Source: Pseudomonadota bacterium (GTDB lineage: Bacteria; Myxococcota_A; Polyangia; Polyangiales; Polyangiaceae). Taken from it: a stretch of DNA of 64,000 bases. Positions 1 through 8,688 of this stretch are shown here, in pieces. Positions within the stretch are counted from its first letter, which is position 1. Every line of letters begins with the position of its first letter. The DNA is taken from contig JAEYWK010000049.1 in assembly GCA_023431345.1 (NCBI GenBank), forward strand, positions 1 through 64,000, written 5' to 3'. The notes beneath the pieces were generated by a model. That model had not been told where the DNA came from and did not search any database. It worked only from the letters and a program-made list of their open reading frames with translations. Made by a program: the position numbers and the translations under genes.

Positions 1-463
1 CTCCAGCGCTGGGCATGGGGGGAGGCGGCGGCCCAGGAGCGCGCCGCGTCGGAGCGGGCAGCGCCGAGCCCGGAGACGGCAACGGAGGGGGTGGAGGCGG
101 TGCGTTGCCAGCGACCGGTGGCGGCGGCACCGGCGGGGGCGCTACGGGTCGCTTGCCCGGCGCTGGGGGAGGGGGCGCTACCTTGACCGCGCCTACGGGC
201 GGCGGCGGCACCGGCGGCACCGTCATGCCCGCCGAGCTCGGCGCGGGCGCCGATGACGGCGGCGGCGCGGCCATAGGCGGCGGGATCGACGGCGAGCCGG
301 CAGCGGCGCCATAGCCCCGCTGCCGCGCGTATTGCTTCATGGCGTCGTTGACCAGGTAGTCGACGGAGCACTCGAGCTCGCGCGCCATCTGCTCGAACTT
401 TTGCCACAGAGCGTCTTTGCACTGAAACGTGCGCTGAGTCTTCTTGTTCTGGTCCGCCGACAT
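1..463 (-). CDS. Proline-rich protein with a ribbon-helix-helix-like N-terminus (3' part cut off)
   Basis: Translating the minus strand from the ATG at 461-463 gives 154 codons with no stop before the window edge, so the gene is incomplete. The first ~52 residues (starting MSADQNKKTQRTFQCKD, then a stretch ending KQYARQRGY) look like a small helical fold resembling ribbon-helix-helix proteins. The rest is almost entirely Pro/Ala/Val with runs of four to six prolines, a flexible linker that probably leads to a further domain outside the window. From memory, some myxobacterial FHA-domain proteins start with a similar helical segment, so an FHA domain downstream is possible but cannot be seen. 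The start lies 7 bases after the stop of the HEAT-repeat lipoprotein gene on the same strand, suggesting one transcript. The Gly-rich reading on the opposite strand is the complement of the proline codons. Confidence 0.7.
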   Translation of the reverse strand, partial: MSADQNKKTQRTFQCKDALWQKFEQMARELECSVDYLVNDAMKQYARQRGYGAAAGSPSIPPPMAAPPPSSAPAPSSAGMTVPPVPPPPVGAVKVAPPPPAPGKRPVAPPPVPPPPVAGNAPPPPPPLPSPGSALPAPTRRAPGPPPPPMPSAG

Positions 464-470
464 CGCTCTT

Positions 471-2048
471 CTACTTTAGCGGCTTGCGCTTCTCCATGGC
501 GGGCTTGACGCAATGCTCGACGAACTCGCCGAGCGTCGTCACCTCTTTCGTCTCTTCTCCCTTAGCGCCCTGCACGACGCACTTCCAGTCGCAGTCTTTG
601 GCGTCGGCTTTACACTTGGGGGTTGCGGCCTTGTCCGACGTGTAGCTCGACACCTTCGGCAGATCCGCCTGCGTTCCAACGTTGTAGTAATAGCCGAGCG
701 CCGACAAGCGAACCGGGACGGGGTTGCCCGTGGCGGCGTACTTCGCCGCGACGTCGGCGGGCGCTGGCGAGCCCTTCATGTTGGCGATCAGCTGGCCATA
801 TTTGAGAGGCTCGGTGATGGCCAGGTTTTCCGCTTTGCCCAGCTTGGCGAAGAACTCGGGCAGCTGCGGCGTCTCGCTCATCTTCAGCACGAGCTCGGCC
901 GCGACCCAGCGCACCTTCCAGTTGGGATCGCGAAACAGCTCGTAGAGCTTGTCGATCACCAGCGGACGGGGCAGCTCACCCACGCGCTGCAGCGCCATGT
1001 CCCGCACCGACTCGGGCGTGTCGGACGCGCCCGCAACGGACAGGACGGCCTGCGCGTGAGCGGCGTCTTTCTTGTCGAGGTTGCCCTGCAACGCCGCGAG
1101 CGCGGCGGCGCGGCGACGCTCGTCTTGCGTCTTGTCCTGCGCGAAGGCGAGCAAGAAGCTGACGACGGGCTTGCCCCCGACCTTCTTCATCGACGAAAAC
1201 ACGCGCAGCAGCTCTTCTTCTTGGAACTTCGCGAGCTGCGCTTCGAACTGCTTCGCCGTCGGGCTCAGCTTCGAGGCCTTGTTGGCGGCTTCGACGCCAG
1301 GCGCCTTCTGCTTCAGCCAGGTCTCCGAGTTCACTTCCTTGGCGACCGCGACCAGCTTTTCGCTGGCGCGGGCTCGCGTCTGCTCGTCGCCGAAGTCGGC
1401 GATCATCGCGGAAAGGCGATCGATTTTGGGGGCGCCGGGGGCGATCAAATCCGGTAGCGAGCGGACGCCGTCGGCCCTCAGCTCGCGCAGCACCTGCTCC
1501 ATGCCGAACATCTGCGACGTATCGTCGAGGCGCTCGGCGAAGTTGGTCGCGGTCCAGGTGGAGAGCGTCGCTTTCAGGCTCTTGCGGAGCGCTTCGTCAC
1601 GCACGAGGGCGCCCTGGTCGTGCGTCAGCAAGGCGAAGGCGGCGTCCTTGTACGGGATCGTCGGGTCGGCCACCGCTTGACCTGCCTGCGCCGGCGGGAG
1701 CGGCTTGAGCATCTCGGCCTCGAGCTTGGGAACGAGGCGCGTGACGATGCTGGAGCGCTCCGCTGGCTGCATGGTGGTGAGCGCGTCGATCAGGCCCGGT
1801 TGCTCATCGGTGCCCTGGATGCCGATGCGACGACCGCCGCGCGGCTTCATGCTGACCAACGTCAGCGCTGCCTCGATGCGCAGGTCGATCGCGTACTTGT
1901 CGTGAGTGACCACCGCCACGAGCTTGCGCGGCCCCTGCGACTTGGAGGCCCAAGCACGGATGTTGTCGCTGTCGGTACGGCAGGCGACGGTGGTGGTGGC
2001 GAGCGCGCCGAGCAAAACGAAACTGGATAGGAGGCTTCCGCGCATCAT
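471..2048 (-). CDS. HEAT-repeat-like lipoprotein
   Basis: From the paired ATGs at 2048/2045 the protein is about 525 residues. It opens with a short basic region, a hydrophobic segment and a lipobox ending T-V-A-C, so it should be a lipid-anchored envelope protein. The body is regular helix pairs resembling HEAT/armadillo repeats, for example a segment containing NWKVRWVAAELVLKM. The frame is open up to 2150, and another ATG pair at 2087/2084 is possible; I prefer 2048 because it puts the signal peptide at the true N-terminus. The C-terminus has a small Cys cluster (CKADAKDCDWKC). HEAT-type scaffolds usually mediate protein contacts; no enzymatic motif is visible. The partial gene at 1-463 follows 7 bases downstream and is probably cotranscribed. 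Product family is inferred from repeat texture only. Confidence 0.75.
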   Translation of the reverse strand: MMRGSLLSSFVLLGALATTTVACRTDSDNIRAWASKSQGPRKLVAVVTHDKYAIDLRIEAALTLVSMKPRGGRRIGIQGTDEQPGLIDALTTMQPAERSSIVTRLVPKLEAEMLKPLPPAQAGQAVADPTIPYKDAAFALLTHDQGALVRDEALRKSLKATLSTWTATNFAERLDDTSQMFGMEQVLRELRADGVRSLPDLIAPGAPKIDRLSAMIADFGDEQTRARASEKLVAVAKEVNSETWLKQKAPGVEAANKASKLSPTAKQFEAQLAKFQEEELLRVFSSMKKVGGKPVVSFLLAFAQDKTQDERRRAAALAALQGNLDKKDAAHAQAVLSVAGASDTPESVRDMALQRVGELPRPLVIDKLYELFRDPNWKVRWVAAELVLKMSETPQLPEFFAKLGKAENLAITEPLKYGQLIANMKGSPAPADVAAKYAATGNPVPVRLSALGYYYNVGTQADLPKVSSYTSDKAATPKCKADAKDCDWKCVVQGAKGEETKEVTTLGEFVEHCVKPAMEKRKPLK

Positions 2049-2174
2049 TCTCTTTGAATTTCGCTGTGTTCGGCCGTGTCCCATCATGGTGTTCTTCGCC
2101 CCTGCGCCAAAAGACCCGCCATCGTACTCTCGCGTGCGAGCCAGACTCAAGCTCGCGGCAGTTTACCGGCGCGG

Positions 2175-2202
2175 CCCTTGGCTCTTCATGAAGTGCCAAG
2201 GG
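2175..2202. promoter_or_regulatory. 28-bp inverted repeat between divergent genes
   Basis: The arms CCCTTGGC and GCCAAGGG flank a central TCTTCATGAAGT whose inner ten bases are again self-complementary. The whole 28 bp is therefore a dyad with a single T/T mismatch pair. It lies in the non-coding stretch between the HEAT-repeat lipoprotein gene (minus) and ftsK (plus), about 120 bases before the ftsK start. That position suits an operator for a dimeric regulator; a hairpin acting in the leader RNA of one gene is the alternative. No regulator is identifiable from the window. Confidence 0.5.
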
Positions 2203-2321
2203 GGCGGGCCGTCGCCGCTCATCGCAGCTGTTCGGCCTGCGCGTGCTCGTCATTAGAGGGGCCGCGCGAGCCGCCGTTACTTGCGGGGACTGGTAGGGTG
2301 ATGTAGGTAAAGGTAACCAAG

Positions 2322-5078
2322 ATGGGTGTCCGACTGTTTTCGGCCCGAAACGCGATTGAAGCCGGCTCATCGCTGGGCGGCGGCGACCGCGCTCACGATG
2401 CCTCCGGGCGGCCGGGAGGCCAAAAGTTCTACGGGCGGCTGCTCGAAGCGGCAGCACTGCTGCTGTTCGCGAGCGGCGCCTTCGTGGCGCTCTCGCTGGC
2501 GAGCTACCGCGTCGACCCGTTCGATCCCGGGCTGCGTGGCTCCGACTTGGCGGGAGCGACGGGCGCGCTGATCGCCTCCGTCTTGGTGCAGGGCTTCGGC
2601 GTCGTGGCGTGGCTGCTGCCGCTCGACTTGGCGCTGCTCGGGGCGCCGCTGTTTCGCGGTCGCGTCCCCGAGAACCTCGGTTACCGCGTCGCGGCCGACA
2701 TCCTCGTCGGGGTGATCTTGGCGGCGCTCGTGCAAGTCGCGGCGCCCGAGCTGACCGCCTTCGGCTCGCTTTCGGCGGCGGGTAACGTGGGCATGCTGTT
2801 CGGCGAGCTGTCGCGGCAGGCGTTCTCGACGCTCGGCTCGTTCTTGGTCGGCCTCACGTGCGTGGGGCTCATCTTGATCGGCCGCAGCAGCTTTTCGTTC
2901 ATCGCTTGGTGTCAGCGCACCAGCGAGTGGACGCTGCTGCTCGTCCGACGTCTGTGCGCCGCGTTGTCCCAGCTCGGTGGCGCGTGGATGCAGGCGCGCG
3001 CCCTGCGTCGCGCGGCTCGACGTGCGAGCACGGAGCGCGCGGCGCCGGTCATCGAGGAGCACGACAAAGACGAGGCCATCTTGATGCACCTCGAGGAAGA
3101 CGAGTCGGATTGGATCCCGCTCGATACGACGGGAGAACCGCCGCTCGCGATCTCGGAGGCGCTGCGCGCCGGCCTCGCGGATCGCGCGGCGCTCTCGGGC
3201 TTGGAGGAGATCCTCACCGGCTCGCCCCCGCGCGCCGCCGAGAAAGCCGAGCCGAGCGTCAGCGCCAGGAAGACCGAGAAATCCGGCACGCCGGAGAAGC
3301 CGGAGAAGCCCGAACGCAGGCGGGCAAAGAAGGAGCCCGCGCCCCTACCAGAGCCGAACGAAGCCGACGAGAGCGAAGCCGACGAGAGCGAAGCCGAGCA
3401 CGAAGGCCGAGTGCCCGTCGAAGCGCCGCGCGAGGCGTCGCGAGCCGTCGCGCAGAAGTCCGTGCGCGTCGAGGCTGCCGGCGCGGGCGAGCCGAAGATC
3501 GTCGCCACCAATCCGGCGGCCGAGGTCAAGAAGGCCAAAGACGCCGAGAAGGCGCAGCGCAGAGGCGAGTTCCGCTTGCCGGCGTCGACCCTGTTCGAGT
3601 CGCCCAGCGAGCACGCGCCCGAGATCGATCGCGCCAAGATCTTGGAGCACGCCGAGCAGCTCGAGAAGACCCTCAAAGACTACGACGTCTCGGGCAAGGT
3701 CGTGGAGATACACCCCGGGCCCACCGTAACGACCTACGAGGTGACCTGCGAAGCGGGCACCAAGGTGAGTCGCGTCGCCGGTCTCGCCGACGACCTGGCG
3801 CTCGGGCTCTCGCGCAAGGTGCGCATCATCGCGCCCATTCCGGGCAAGAGCCGGATCGGCTTCGAGCTGCCGAATGACGAGCGCATCCCCGTCAACCTGC
3901 GGGAGCTGATCGAAGATCAGCGCTTCGAGAAGCTGTCCGAGAAGGCGCCGTTGCCGGTGGTGCTCGGTCGAGACATCGTGGGCGCGCCATTTTACGCCGA
4001 TTTGGCGTCGATGCCGCACGTCATCGTCGCGGGCGCGACTGGCGCCGGCAAGAGCGTCGGCCTCAACGTGATGCTCTCCAGCCTGTTGATGCGGCGAACT
4101 CCGCAAGAGCTGCGGCTGCTGATGATCGATCCGAAGGTCGTCGAGCTGGCGCCGTTCGACGGCATTCCCCACATGCTGCTCCCGGTCGTGACCGATATGA
4201 AGCAAGCGGCCACGGCGCTGCGCTGGGCCGTCGACGAGATGGAGCGCCGCTACCAGCTGTTCGCCAACGCTGGGACCAAGAACATCGTCACGTACAACGG
4301 TTGGGTCGACAAGGTGCGCAAGGGCGAGCTGCCCGCGCCGAAGGTGGACCAGGTGCAGGCGATCACCGCGGACGGCGAGAGCGTGACGGTTCCGACGTCG
4401 AAAGACGCTGGCGATGGCGTGCTGTTCCCGGACGCGCTGCCCTACATCGTGATCGTGGTCGACGAGTTCGCCGACCTGATGATGCAGCAAGGTAAGGAAG
4501 TGGAGACCTCGGTGGCGCGCTTGGCGCAAAAAGCGCGCGCGGCGGGCATGCACGTCGTCCTCGCCACGCAGCGCCCGAGCGTCGACGTCATCACCGGCAT
4601 GATCAAGGCGAACTTCCCGTCGCGCATCGGCTTTCGCGTCGCGCAGAAGGTCGATAGCCGCACGATCCTCGACGAAATGGGGGCGGAGCTGCTGCTCGGC
4701 CGCGGTGACATGCTCGTCAAGCTGAACGGCGGCACGGAGACGCGTCGCGTGCAGTGCCCGTTCGTGAGTGAAGAGGAGGTAAGCGGCCTGACCGACTACC
4801 TGCGAGCTCAGGGCGCGCCCGAGTACAACGACATGATCCTCAAGGCCGCCGACGACGAGCAAGACGAAGACGGCGCCGACGAGCCCTCGGACGCGCGCTA
4901 CGACGAGGCGGTGAGCATCGTGGCCGAGACCCAGCGCTGCTCCACCAGCTGGCTGCAGCGCAAGATGACAATCGGCTACAATCGCGCGGCCAAGATCGTC
5001 GAAATGATGGAAAAGCGCGGTGTGGTCGGACCCCCGAACGGCGCGAAGGATCGCGAGGTTTTCGTCCACCCTCAGTGA
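2322..5078 (+). CDS. ftsK: DNA translocase FtsK
   Basis: FtsK pumps chromosomal DNA at the division septum and activates XerCD dimer resolution. The 918-residue protein has an N-terminal membrane part (hydrophobic segments from about residue 40 to 200), then a charged Ala/Glu/Lys-rich linker (about 225-430). The RecA-like motor follows, with Walker A GATGAGKS near residue 571 and Walker B-like IVIVVDEFADLM near 708. The C-terminal winged-helix gamma domain (QRKMTIGYNRAAKIVEMME) reads the KOPS polarity sequences. The linker contains an in-frame 15-base duplication (A-D-E-S-E twice, near 3364-3393). The ATG at 2322 puts the first membrane segment near residue 40. The next gene starts 55 bases after the stop, so the two may share a transcript. 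Confidence 0.97.
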   Translation: MGVRLFSARNAIEAGSSLGGGDRAHDASGRPGGQKFYGRLLEAAALLLFASGAFVALSLASYRVDPFDPGLRGSDLAGATGALIASVLVQGFGVVAWLLPLDLALLGAPLFRGRVPENLGYRVAADILVGVILAALVQVAAPELTAFGSLSAAGNVGMLFGELSRQAFSTLGSFLVGLTCVGLILIGRSSFSFIAWCQRTSEWTLLLVRRLCAALSQLGGAWMQARALRRAARRASTERAAPVIEEHDKDEAILMHLEEDESDWIPLDTTGEPPLAISEALRAGLADRAALSGLEEILTGSPPRAAEKAEPSVSARKTEKSGTPEKPEKPERRRAKKEPAPLPEPNEADESEADESEAEHEGRVPVEAPREASRAVAQKSVRVEAAGAGEPKIVATNPAAEVKKAKDAEKAQRRGEFRLPASTLFESPSEHAPEIDRAKILEHAEQLEKTLKDYDVSGKVVEIHPGPTVTTYEVTCEAGTKVSRVAGLADDLALGLSRKVRIIAPIPGKSRIGFELPNDERIPVNLRELIEDQRFEKLSEKAPLPVVLGRDIVGAPFYADLASMPHVIVAGATGAGKSVGLNVMLSSLLMRRTPQELRLLMIDPKVVELAPFDGIPHMLLPVVTDMKQAATALRWAVDEMERRYQLFANAGTKNIVTYNGWVDKVRKGELPAPKVDQVQAITADGESVTVPTSKDAGDGVLFPDALPYIVIVVDEFADLMMQQGKEVETSVARLAQKARAAGMHVVLATQRPSVDVITGMIKANFPSRIGFRVAQKVDSRTILDEMGAELLLGRGDMLVKLNGGTETRRVQCPFVSEEEVSGLTDYLRAQGAPEYNDMILKAADDEQDEDGADEPSDARYDEAVSIVAETQRCSTSWLQRKMTIGYNRAAKIVEMMEKRGVVGPPNGAKDREVFVHPQ

Positions 5079-5133
5079 AGTCGGCGCCCCCAGCGCCCCA
5101 AACCGAGCTGGTTCGTGTAAAAGGCTGCTCTCC

Positions 5134-6855
5134 ATGATCGAAACGGGATCGCCCGCATTCCCGGCGCCGAAGGACGACGATGACGACGACGTCGCGTGGG
5201 CGCTTTCGACCGCGCTGGTGCAATGGAAGCGCGGCGCTCCCGCTGACGCGGTGGTGTGGCTGCGTCGCGCCGTCGATTCGGCCGTTGCGGTCGGGGCGAC
5301 CTGGCGGGCCGCGGAGCTCACCCGACAGACCGACGAGCTCGAAGCGTCCCTGAGCCGCGCGCCGGCCCGCCCCTCCGCGCCGCTCGCGGCGCCGGGCGCG
5401 GTCGAGATCGACGAGTTCGACGGCGACGACATCATCGACGAGGAGGCGACCTCCCTGCCGCCCGACGCGCAGATGTCGGAGCCGCCCGGCGCCACGTCCG
5501 CCCATGACCGCGAGCTCGATGACCTGCTGGCGACGCCGCTCAGCGCCGACGCGACGGATGAGCTGACCGACGTGACGCCCGAAGCCGAGCAGCCGAGCGC
5601 ACCCAACGTCACCATCGAGGACGACGTCGACAACGAGATCACCGAGGAGCTCGGCTCGCAGATTGAGCCCGACGACGACGAGGTGGTCGAGCTCAGCGAC
5701 GACGAAATATCGGAAGACGACATCGAAGCCGACGAGCTCGACTCCGATGAGCTCGACTCGCTCGACTCGGATGAGCTGAGCGACCACGATTCGGAAGCTG
5801 ACGCAGGGCTACCGCGCTTCCCGAGCGAGGCACCCACCGCGAACCTGGCCGACCGTGGCGTAGGCTCCACCACTGGGGGTGAGCGTCCGCGCGAGCTGCT
5901 TCCGTACGAGATCGAAGAAGAGCCCGAGGTGGAGCCCGAGCCCGAGCCCGAGGTGGAGCCCGAGCCGGAGGTGGAGCCCGAGCCGGAGGTGGAACCCGAG
6001 CCGGAGGTGGAACCCGAGCCCGAGGTGGAGCCGGAGCCAGAACCAGAGCCAGTGGCGGTGGCGGAGCCAGAGCGGGTGGCAGAGCCCGAGGTGGAGGGGG
6101 AGCCTTACGTGGCGGGCATCTCGCTCGCGGAGATTCAAGGTTTCGAGGATTTTCCGCCGGAGACGCAGCACGCCCTGGCGAAGGCTGCGCGCGTCGAGCG
6201 ACTCGCGACCGATGAAGAGGTGAGCGGCTTCGGTCTCGCGTTGGTGCTGCGCGGCGCTGTCAGCGTCATGCCGACCATCGCCGACGCCGCTTGCGGCGCG
6301 GCGGGTGAACGAGAGCTCGTCTACGGCCGCGGCACCCTGCAAGAGGGCGTCGCGCTGCGTCTGGTGGCGAGCGCGCCCGACACGCAGATCGCGATTTGGA
6401 GCTTCGAGACGATCGAGCCTCCTCTCGCCGCTTGCCCCTGGGTGCTCGAAGAGCTGCAGGGCGTCGCCGACCGCTACCAAGCTCTCGCCGGCGTCGCGAT
6501 GGGGCCGATGGGCGACCGCCTCGACGACTCGCTACGCGGCATGGTCCTCTCGCGCTGCAAGCTGGTGAAGCTGTTGCCGGGTGAGCTGTTGGTCGAGAAA
6601 GGTAAGCCCGTCGGCGGTCTGTTCATCGTCGGGGCGGGGCGCATCGAGCTGGGCGTCGACGCCGAGCGCGCGGGCTCGGAAGGTGAGCTCGGCCCTGGCG
6701 ATTTTCTGTTCGCGCCCCAGGTGCTGAGCGCGGGCTCGGCCCCGACGGCGGCGCGAGCGGGCGCAGCCGGCGCGCTGCTCATGGCCGCTGATCGTCACGC
6801 CGCGCACGAGCTGATGGTGAGCGTGCCGCCTCTGCTCGAATTGCTAGCGGGCTGA
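5134..6855 (+). CDS. Acidic protein with cyclic-nucleotide-binding-like domain(s)
   Basis: I chose the ATG at 5134, 55 bases after ftsK, although the frame is open further upstream inside ftsK; this gives 573 residues. Residues ~1-75 contain helices that could be a TPR-like pair. Residues ~90-310 are extremely acidic, ending in a Val-Glu-Pro-Glu-Pro-Glu repeat. The C-terminal ~250 residues contain two beta-rich segments. The last one (KLLPGELLVEKGKPVGG, then GLFIVGAGRIELG and GPGDFLF) has the layout of a cNMP-binding/Crp-type beta roll. I do not see the usual phosphate-binding cassette with its Arg, so ligand binding is uncertain. No catalytic or DNA-binding motif is visible. It may be a cytosolic sensor or scaffold; a role in division is only suggested by its neighbour. 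Confidence 0.8.
   Translation: MIETGSPAFPAPKDDDDDDVAWALSTALVQWKRGAPADAVVWLRRAVDSAVAVGATWRAAELTRQTDELEASLSRAPARPSAPLAAPGAVEIDEFDGDDIIDEEATSLPPDAQMSEPPGATSAHDRELDDLLATPLSADATDELTDVTPEAEQPSAPNVTIEDDVDNEITEELGSQIEPDDDEVVELSDDEISEDDIEADELDSDELDSLDSDELSDHDSEADAGLPRFPSEAPTANLADRGVGSTTGGERPRELLPYEIEEEPEVEPEPEPEVEPEPEVEPEPEVEPEPEVEPEPEVEPEPEPEPVAVAEPERVAEPEVEGEPYVAGISLAEIQGFEDFPPETQHALAKAARVERLATDEEVSGFGLALVLRGAVSVMPTIADAACGAAGERELVYGRGTLQEGVALRLVASAPDTQIAIWSFETIEPPLAACPWVLEELQGVADRYQALAGVAMGPMGDRLDDSLRGMVLSRCKLVKLLPGELLVEKGKPVGGLFIVGAGRIELGVDAERAGSEGELGPGDFLFAPQVLSAGSAPTAARAGAAGALLMAADRHAAHELMVSVPPLLELLAG
5919..6057 (+). repeat. In-frame VEPEPE tandem repeat
   Basis: An 18-base unit encoding Val-Glu-Pro-Glu-Pro-Glu, with degenerate copies, is repeated about seven times inside the cNMP-like protein gene. 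It forms a stiff, acidic Pro-rich spacer between the acidic N-terminal part and the beta-roll domains. Copies differ mainly at third codon positions, as expected for a selected protein spacer rather than a very recent expansion. Confidence 0.85.
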
Positions 6856-6871
6856 GCTCGGCGCAGCAGCC

Positions 6872-7543
6872 CTAGAACGACGAGCGGAGCTGCGGCTCCT
6901 CGGCCACGCGCTGATCGCTGCCGATCTCCCAGATCAGCTCTTCGTAGCCCTGCGCGCCCGCGAACCGCAGGCCGAACCAGCGCGCCGCCGGCGAGATGGT
7001 GGGGCGGCCATCCGCACGCACGCGCGGAAAGCTCACGCGGAATGCGCTGCGCCACGGCGTCGTGTACGGGAAGTACGTGAGCTCGATGGCGCCCGGCTTC
7101 TTGATCGTGTCGATGTCGGACGGCGCCGTCTCGGTGCCTTCATCGTCGATCAACCGCACGATCCAAGCCGGCGAGTCGGCGGTCAGGTCGTTCCACTTGT
7201 AGCGCTGGGTGTAGAGCGCCACGTAAAACTGGTGGCCGTCGCGGGCTTCGGCGAGTGAGCGCTGCAGGAGGGAGTGTCGCTGCTCGACCGTGAGGCGGTA
7301 GTCTTCGGCGTAGCGCACCACGTACGCCCAGCGAAAATCCCACGACTCGTAGGTGGCGGTGACGGACAGCACGTTGTCCATCACGTTCACGTTCGTGAAC
7401 TGCTTGCTGCGCGTCCAGGTCTTGAGCACGCGGTCGTAGTCCGTCGCGACGTATTCGCGCGGACCTTCGTCGATGCTCACCTTCGGCGTCGAGCAACCAC
7501 CAGCCGCGATCCCGAGGGCGATGACGGCGGCGAGGTGCTTCAT
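6872..7543 (-). CDS. Conserved-looking lipoprotein of unknown function
   Basis: The 223-residue product starts with MKHLAAVIALGIAAGGC, a textbook lipoprotein signal with its acylated Cys at position 17. The mature part is rich in aromatic residues and basic/acidic pairs, including repeated Trp-Asp/Trp-Ala motifs and a predicted beta-rich core; I do not recognise the family. Its ATG lies 5 bases after the stop of rseP on the same strand, so it is very probably the last gene of an rseP operon. That makes an envelope-stress or outer-membrane-quality role reasonable, but this is inference from position only. Confidence 0.85.
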   Translation of the reverse strand: MKHLAAVIALGIAAGGCSTPKVSIDEGPREYVATDYDRVLKTWTRSKQFTNVNVMDNVLSVTATYESWDFRWAYVVRYAEDYRLTVEQRHSLLQRSLAEARDGHQFYVALYTQRYKWNDLTADSPAWIVRLIDDEGTETAPSDIDTIKKPGAIELTYFPYTTPWRSAFRVSFPRVRADGRPTISPAARWFGLRFAGAQGYEELIWEIGSDQRVAEEPQLRSSF

Positions 7544-7548
7544 GACGG

Positions 7549-8637
7549 CTAGGGTTTCGGCGCAGGTGCCTTCGCAGGAGCCGCCGAGGTGGCTTCCGCT
7601 GGGCCGTTGAAGAGTACCTTCGTATCGGCGAAGGTCACCACTGCAATCAGCGTCAGCAGCATCACGAAGCCGAAGGCGTGCACCATCACCTCGACCCGGC
7701 TGTTGGGTTTGCGGCGCGTGACCGCCTCATAGCCCAAGAAGGCCAGGCGGCCGCCGTCGAGGGCGGGGAAGGGCAGCGCGTTGAAGCCTCCCAAGTAGGC
7801 GCTGAGGATGCCCAAGAACTGCACGAACTGCATCCAGCCTGCCTTGGCCGCCTTCGACGTCTCGGTCACGATGCCGACCGGCCCCTTCAGATCCGCCTTC
7901 TCCTGCAGGGTGATGATGCGGCCGAGCCCGGCGATCGAGTCGCGCACCACGCGATACGGCAGCTCGAGCGACAAGAGGCCCGCCTTCTTGGCGCTGACCG
8001 GCACCATCTTGGTGAACGCGGTCACGCCGATCAGCCCGCGGCCGTTGTCGTCGCGCGGGGTGATGGTGAGCGTGACCTTCTGGTCGCCGCGCAGCACCTC
8101 GAAGGCCAGCGGCTTGCCAGGGCTCTTCACGACCTGTTGGCGCATCGTCTCGAAGTCGACGACCTTCACGCCGTCCACCGACACCACGACGTCGCCCGAC
8201 TGCATTTGGCCGGCGCGAGCGGCCCCATCCAGCACCTCGACCTTCGCCTGGTTCGTGGGCTCGGGCACGCCGCTCACCATGAAATAGATGAAGAACAGCA
8301 CCGACGCGAACAGGTAGTTCGCGAGCGGCCCGGCCAAGATCGCGAACGCGCGCGCGAGCAGCGAGGCGTTGGCGTACGAAGTCTTGTCGTCGGGATCGAT
8401 CTCCTCGAACGGGTTCATGCCCGCGATCTGCACGTAGGCGAGGAACGGGATCGCCGCGACCTGGTACAGCGTGCCACTCCGCTTGCTCTGATAGCGCAGC
8501 AGCGCCGGGCCGAAGCCGATGCTGAAGCGAATCACCTTCATGCCCGAGGCGCGCGCCGCGAGCAGATGCCCCGTTTCGTGGACGACGACCAGCAAGCCCA
8601 GGCCCAAGATGCCGGCCACGATGTAGAGGAGACTCAC
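7549..8637 (-). CDS. rseP: RseP-type site-2 protease (intramembrane zinc metalloprotease)
   Basis: RseP-family enzymes cut transmembrane anti-sigma factors or signal-peptide remnants inside the membrane. With a GTG start at 8637 the protein is 362 residues and begins directly with the first membrane helix. The zinc motif HETGH is at residues 20-24. One PDZ domain follows (about 110-200, with QSGDVVVSVDGVKVVDFETM), then the second catalytic motif NALPFPALDGG and two more membrane segments. An apparent upstream ATG at 8688 would add a non-hydrophobic leader and nearly touch the stop of the preceding gene, so GTG is preferred. Length is shorter than the two-PDZ E. coli enzyme. The last ~20 residues are Ala/Pro/Lys-rich. 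A lipoprotein gene follows 5 bases downstream. Confidence 0.93.
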   Translation of the reverse strand: MSLLYIVAGILGLGLLVVVHETGHLLAARASGMKVIRFSIGFGPALLRYQSKRSGTLYQVAAIPFLAYVQIAGMNPFEEIDPDDKTSYANASLLARAFAILAGPLANYLFASVLFFIYFMVSGVPEPTNQAKVEVLDGAARAGQMQSGDVVVSVDGVKVVDFETMRQQVVKSPGKPLAFEVLRGDQKVTLTITPRDDNGRGLIGVTAFTKMVPVSAKKAGLLSLELPYRVVRDSIAGLGRIITLQEKADLKGPVGIVTETSKAAKAGWMQFVQFLGILSAYLGGFNALPFPALDGGRLAFLGYEAVTRRKPNSRVEVMVHAFGFVMLLTLIAVVTFADTKVLFNGPAEATSAAPAKAPAPKP

Positions 8638-8688
8638 GCGCTCATTTATAGCGTGCTCGCCGGACCGGGGCCATGGACCCCATTTCAC

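Noticed and set aside
15..314. Gly-rich open frame on the plus strand
   Set aside because: It is the complement of the proline codons of the minus-strand gene, has no start context and no domain.
3345..5873. Long minus-strand frame of over 800 codons opposite ftsK
   Set aside because: It runs antisense to ftsK and the next gene; in GC-rich DNA such frames stay open by chance. Its composition (Ser, Arg, His runs) is not protein-like.
5919..6057. 18-base repeats as a possible recombination or integration site
   Set aside because: They keep the reading frame and code for a regular acidic spacer; no integrase or target duplication is present.
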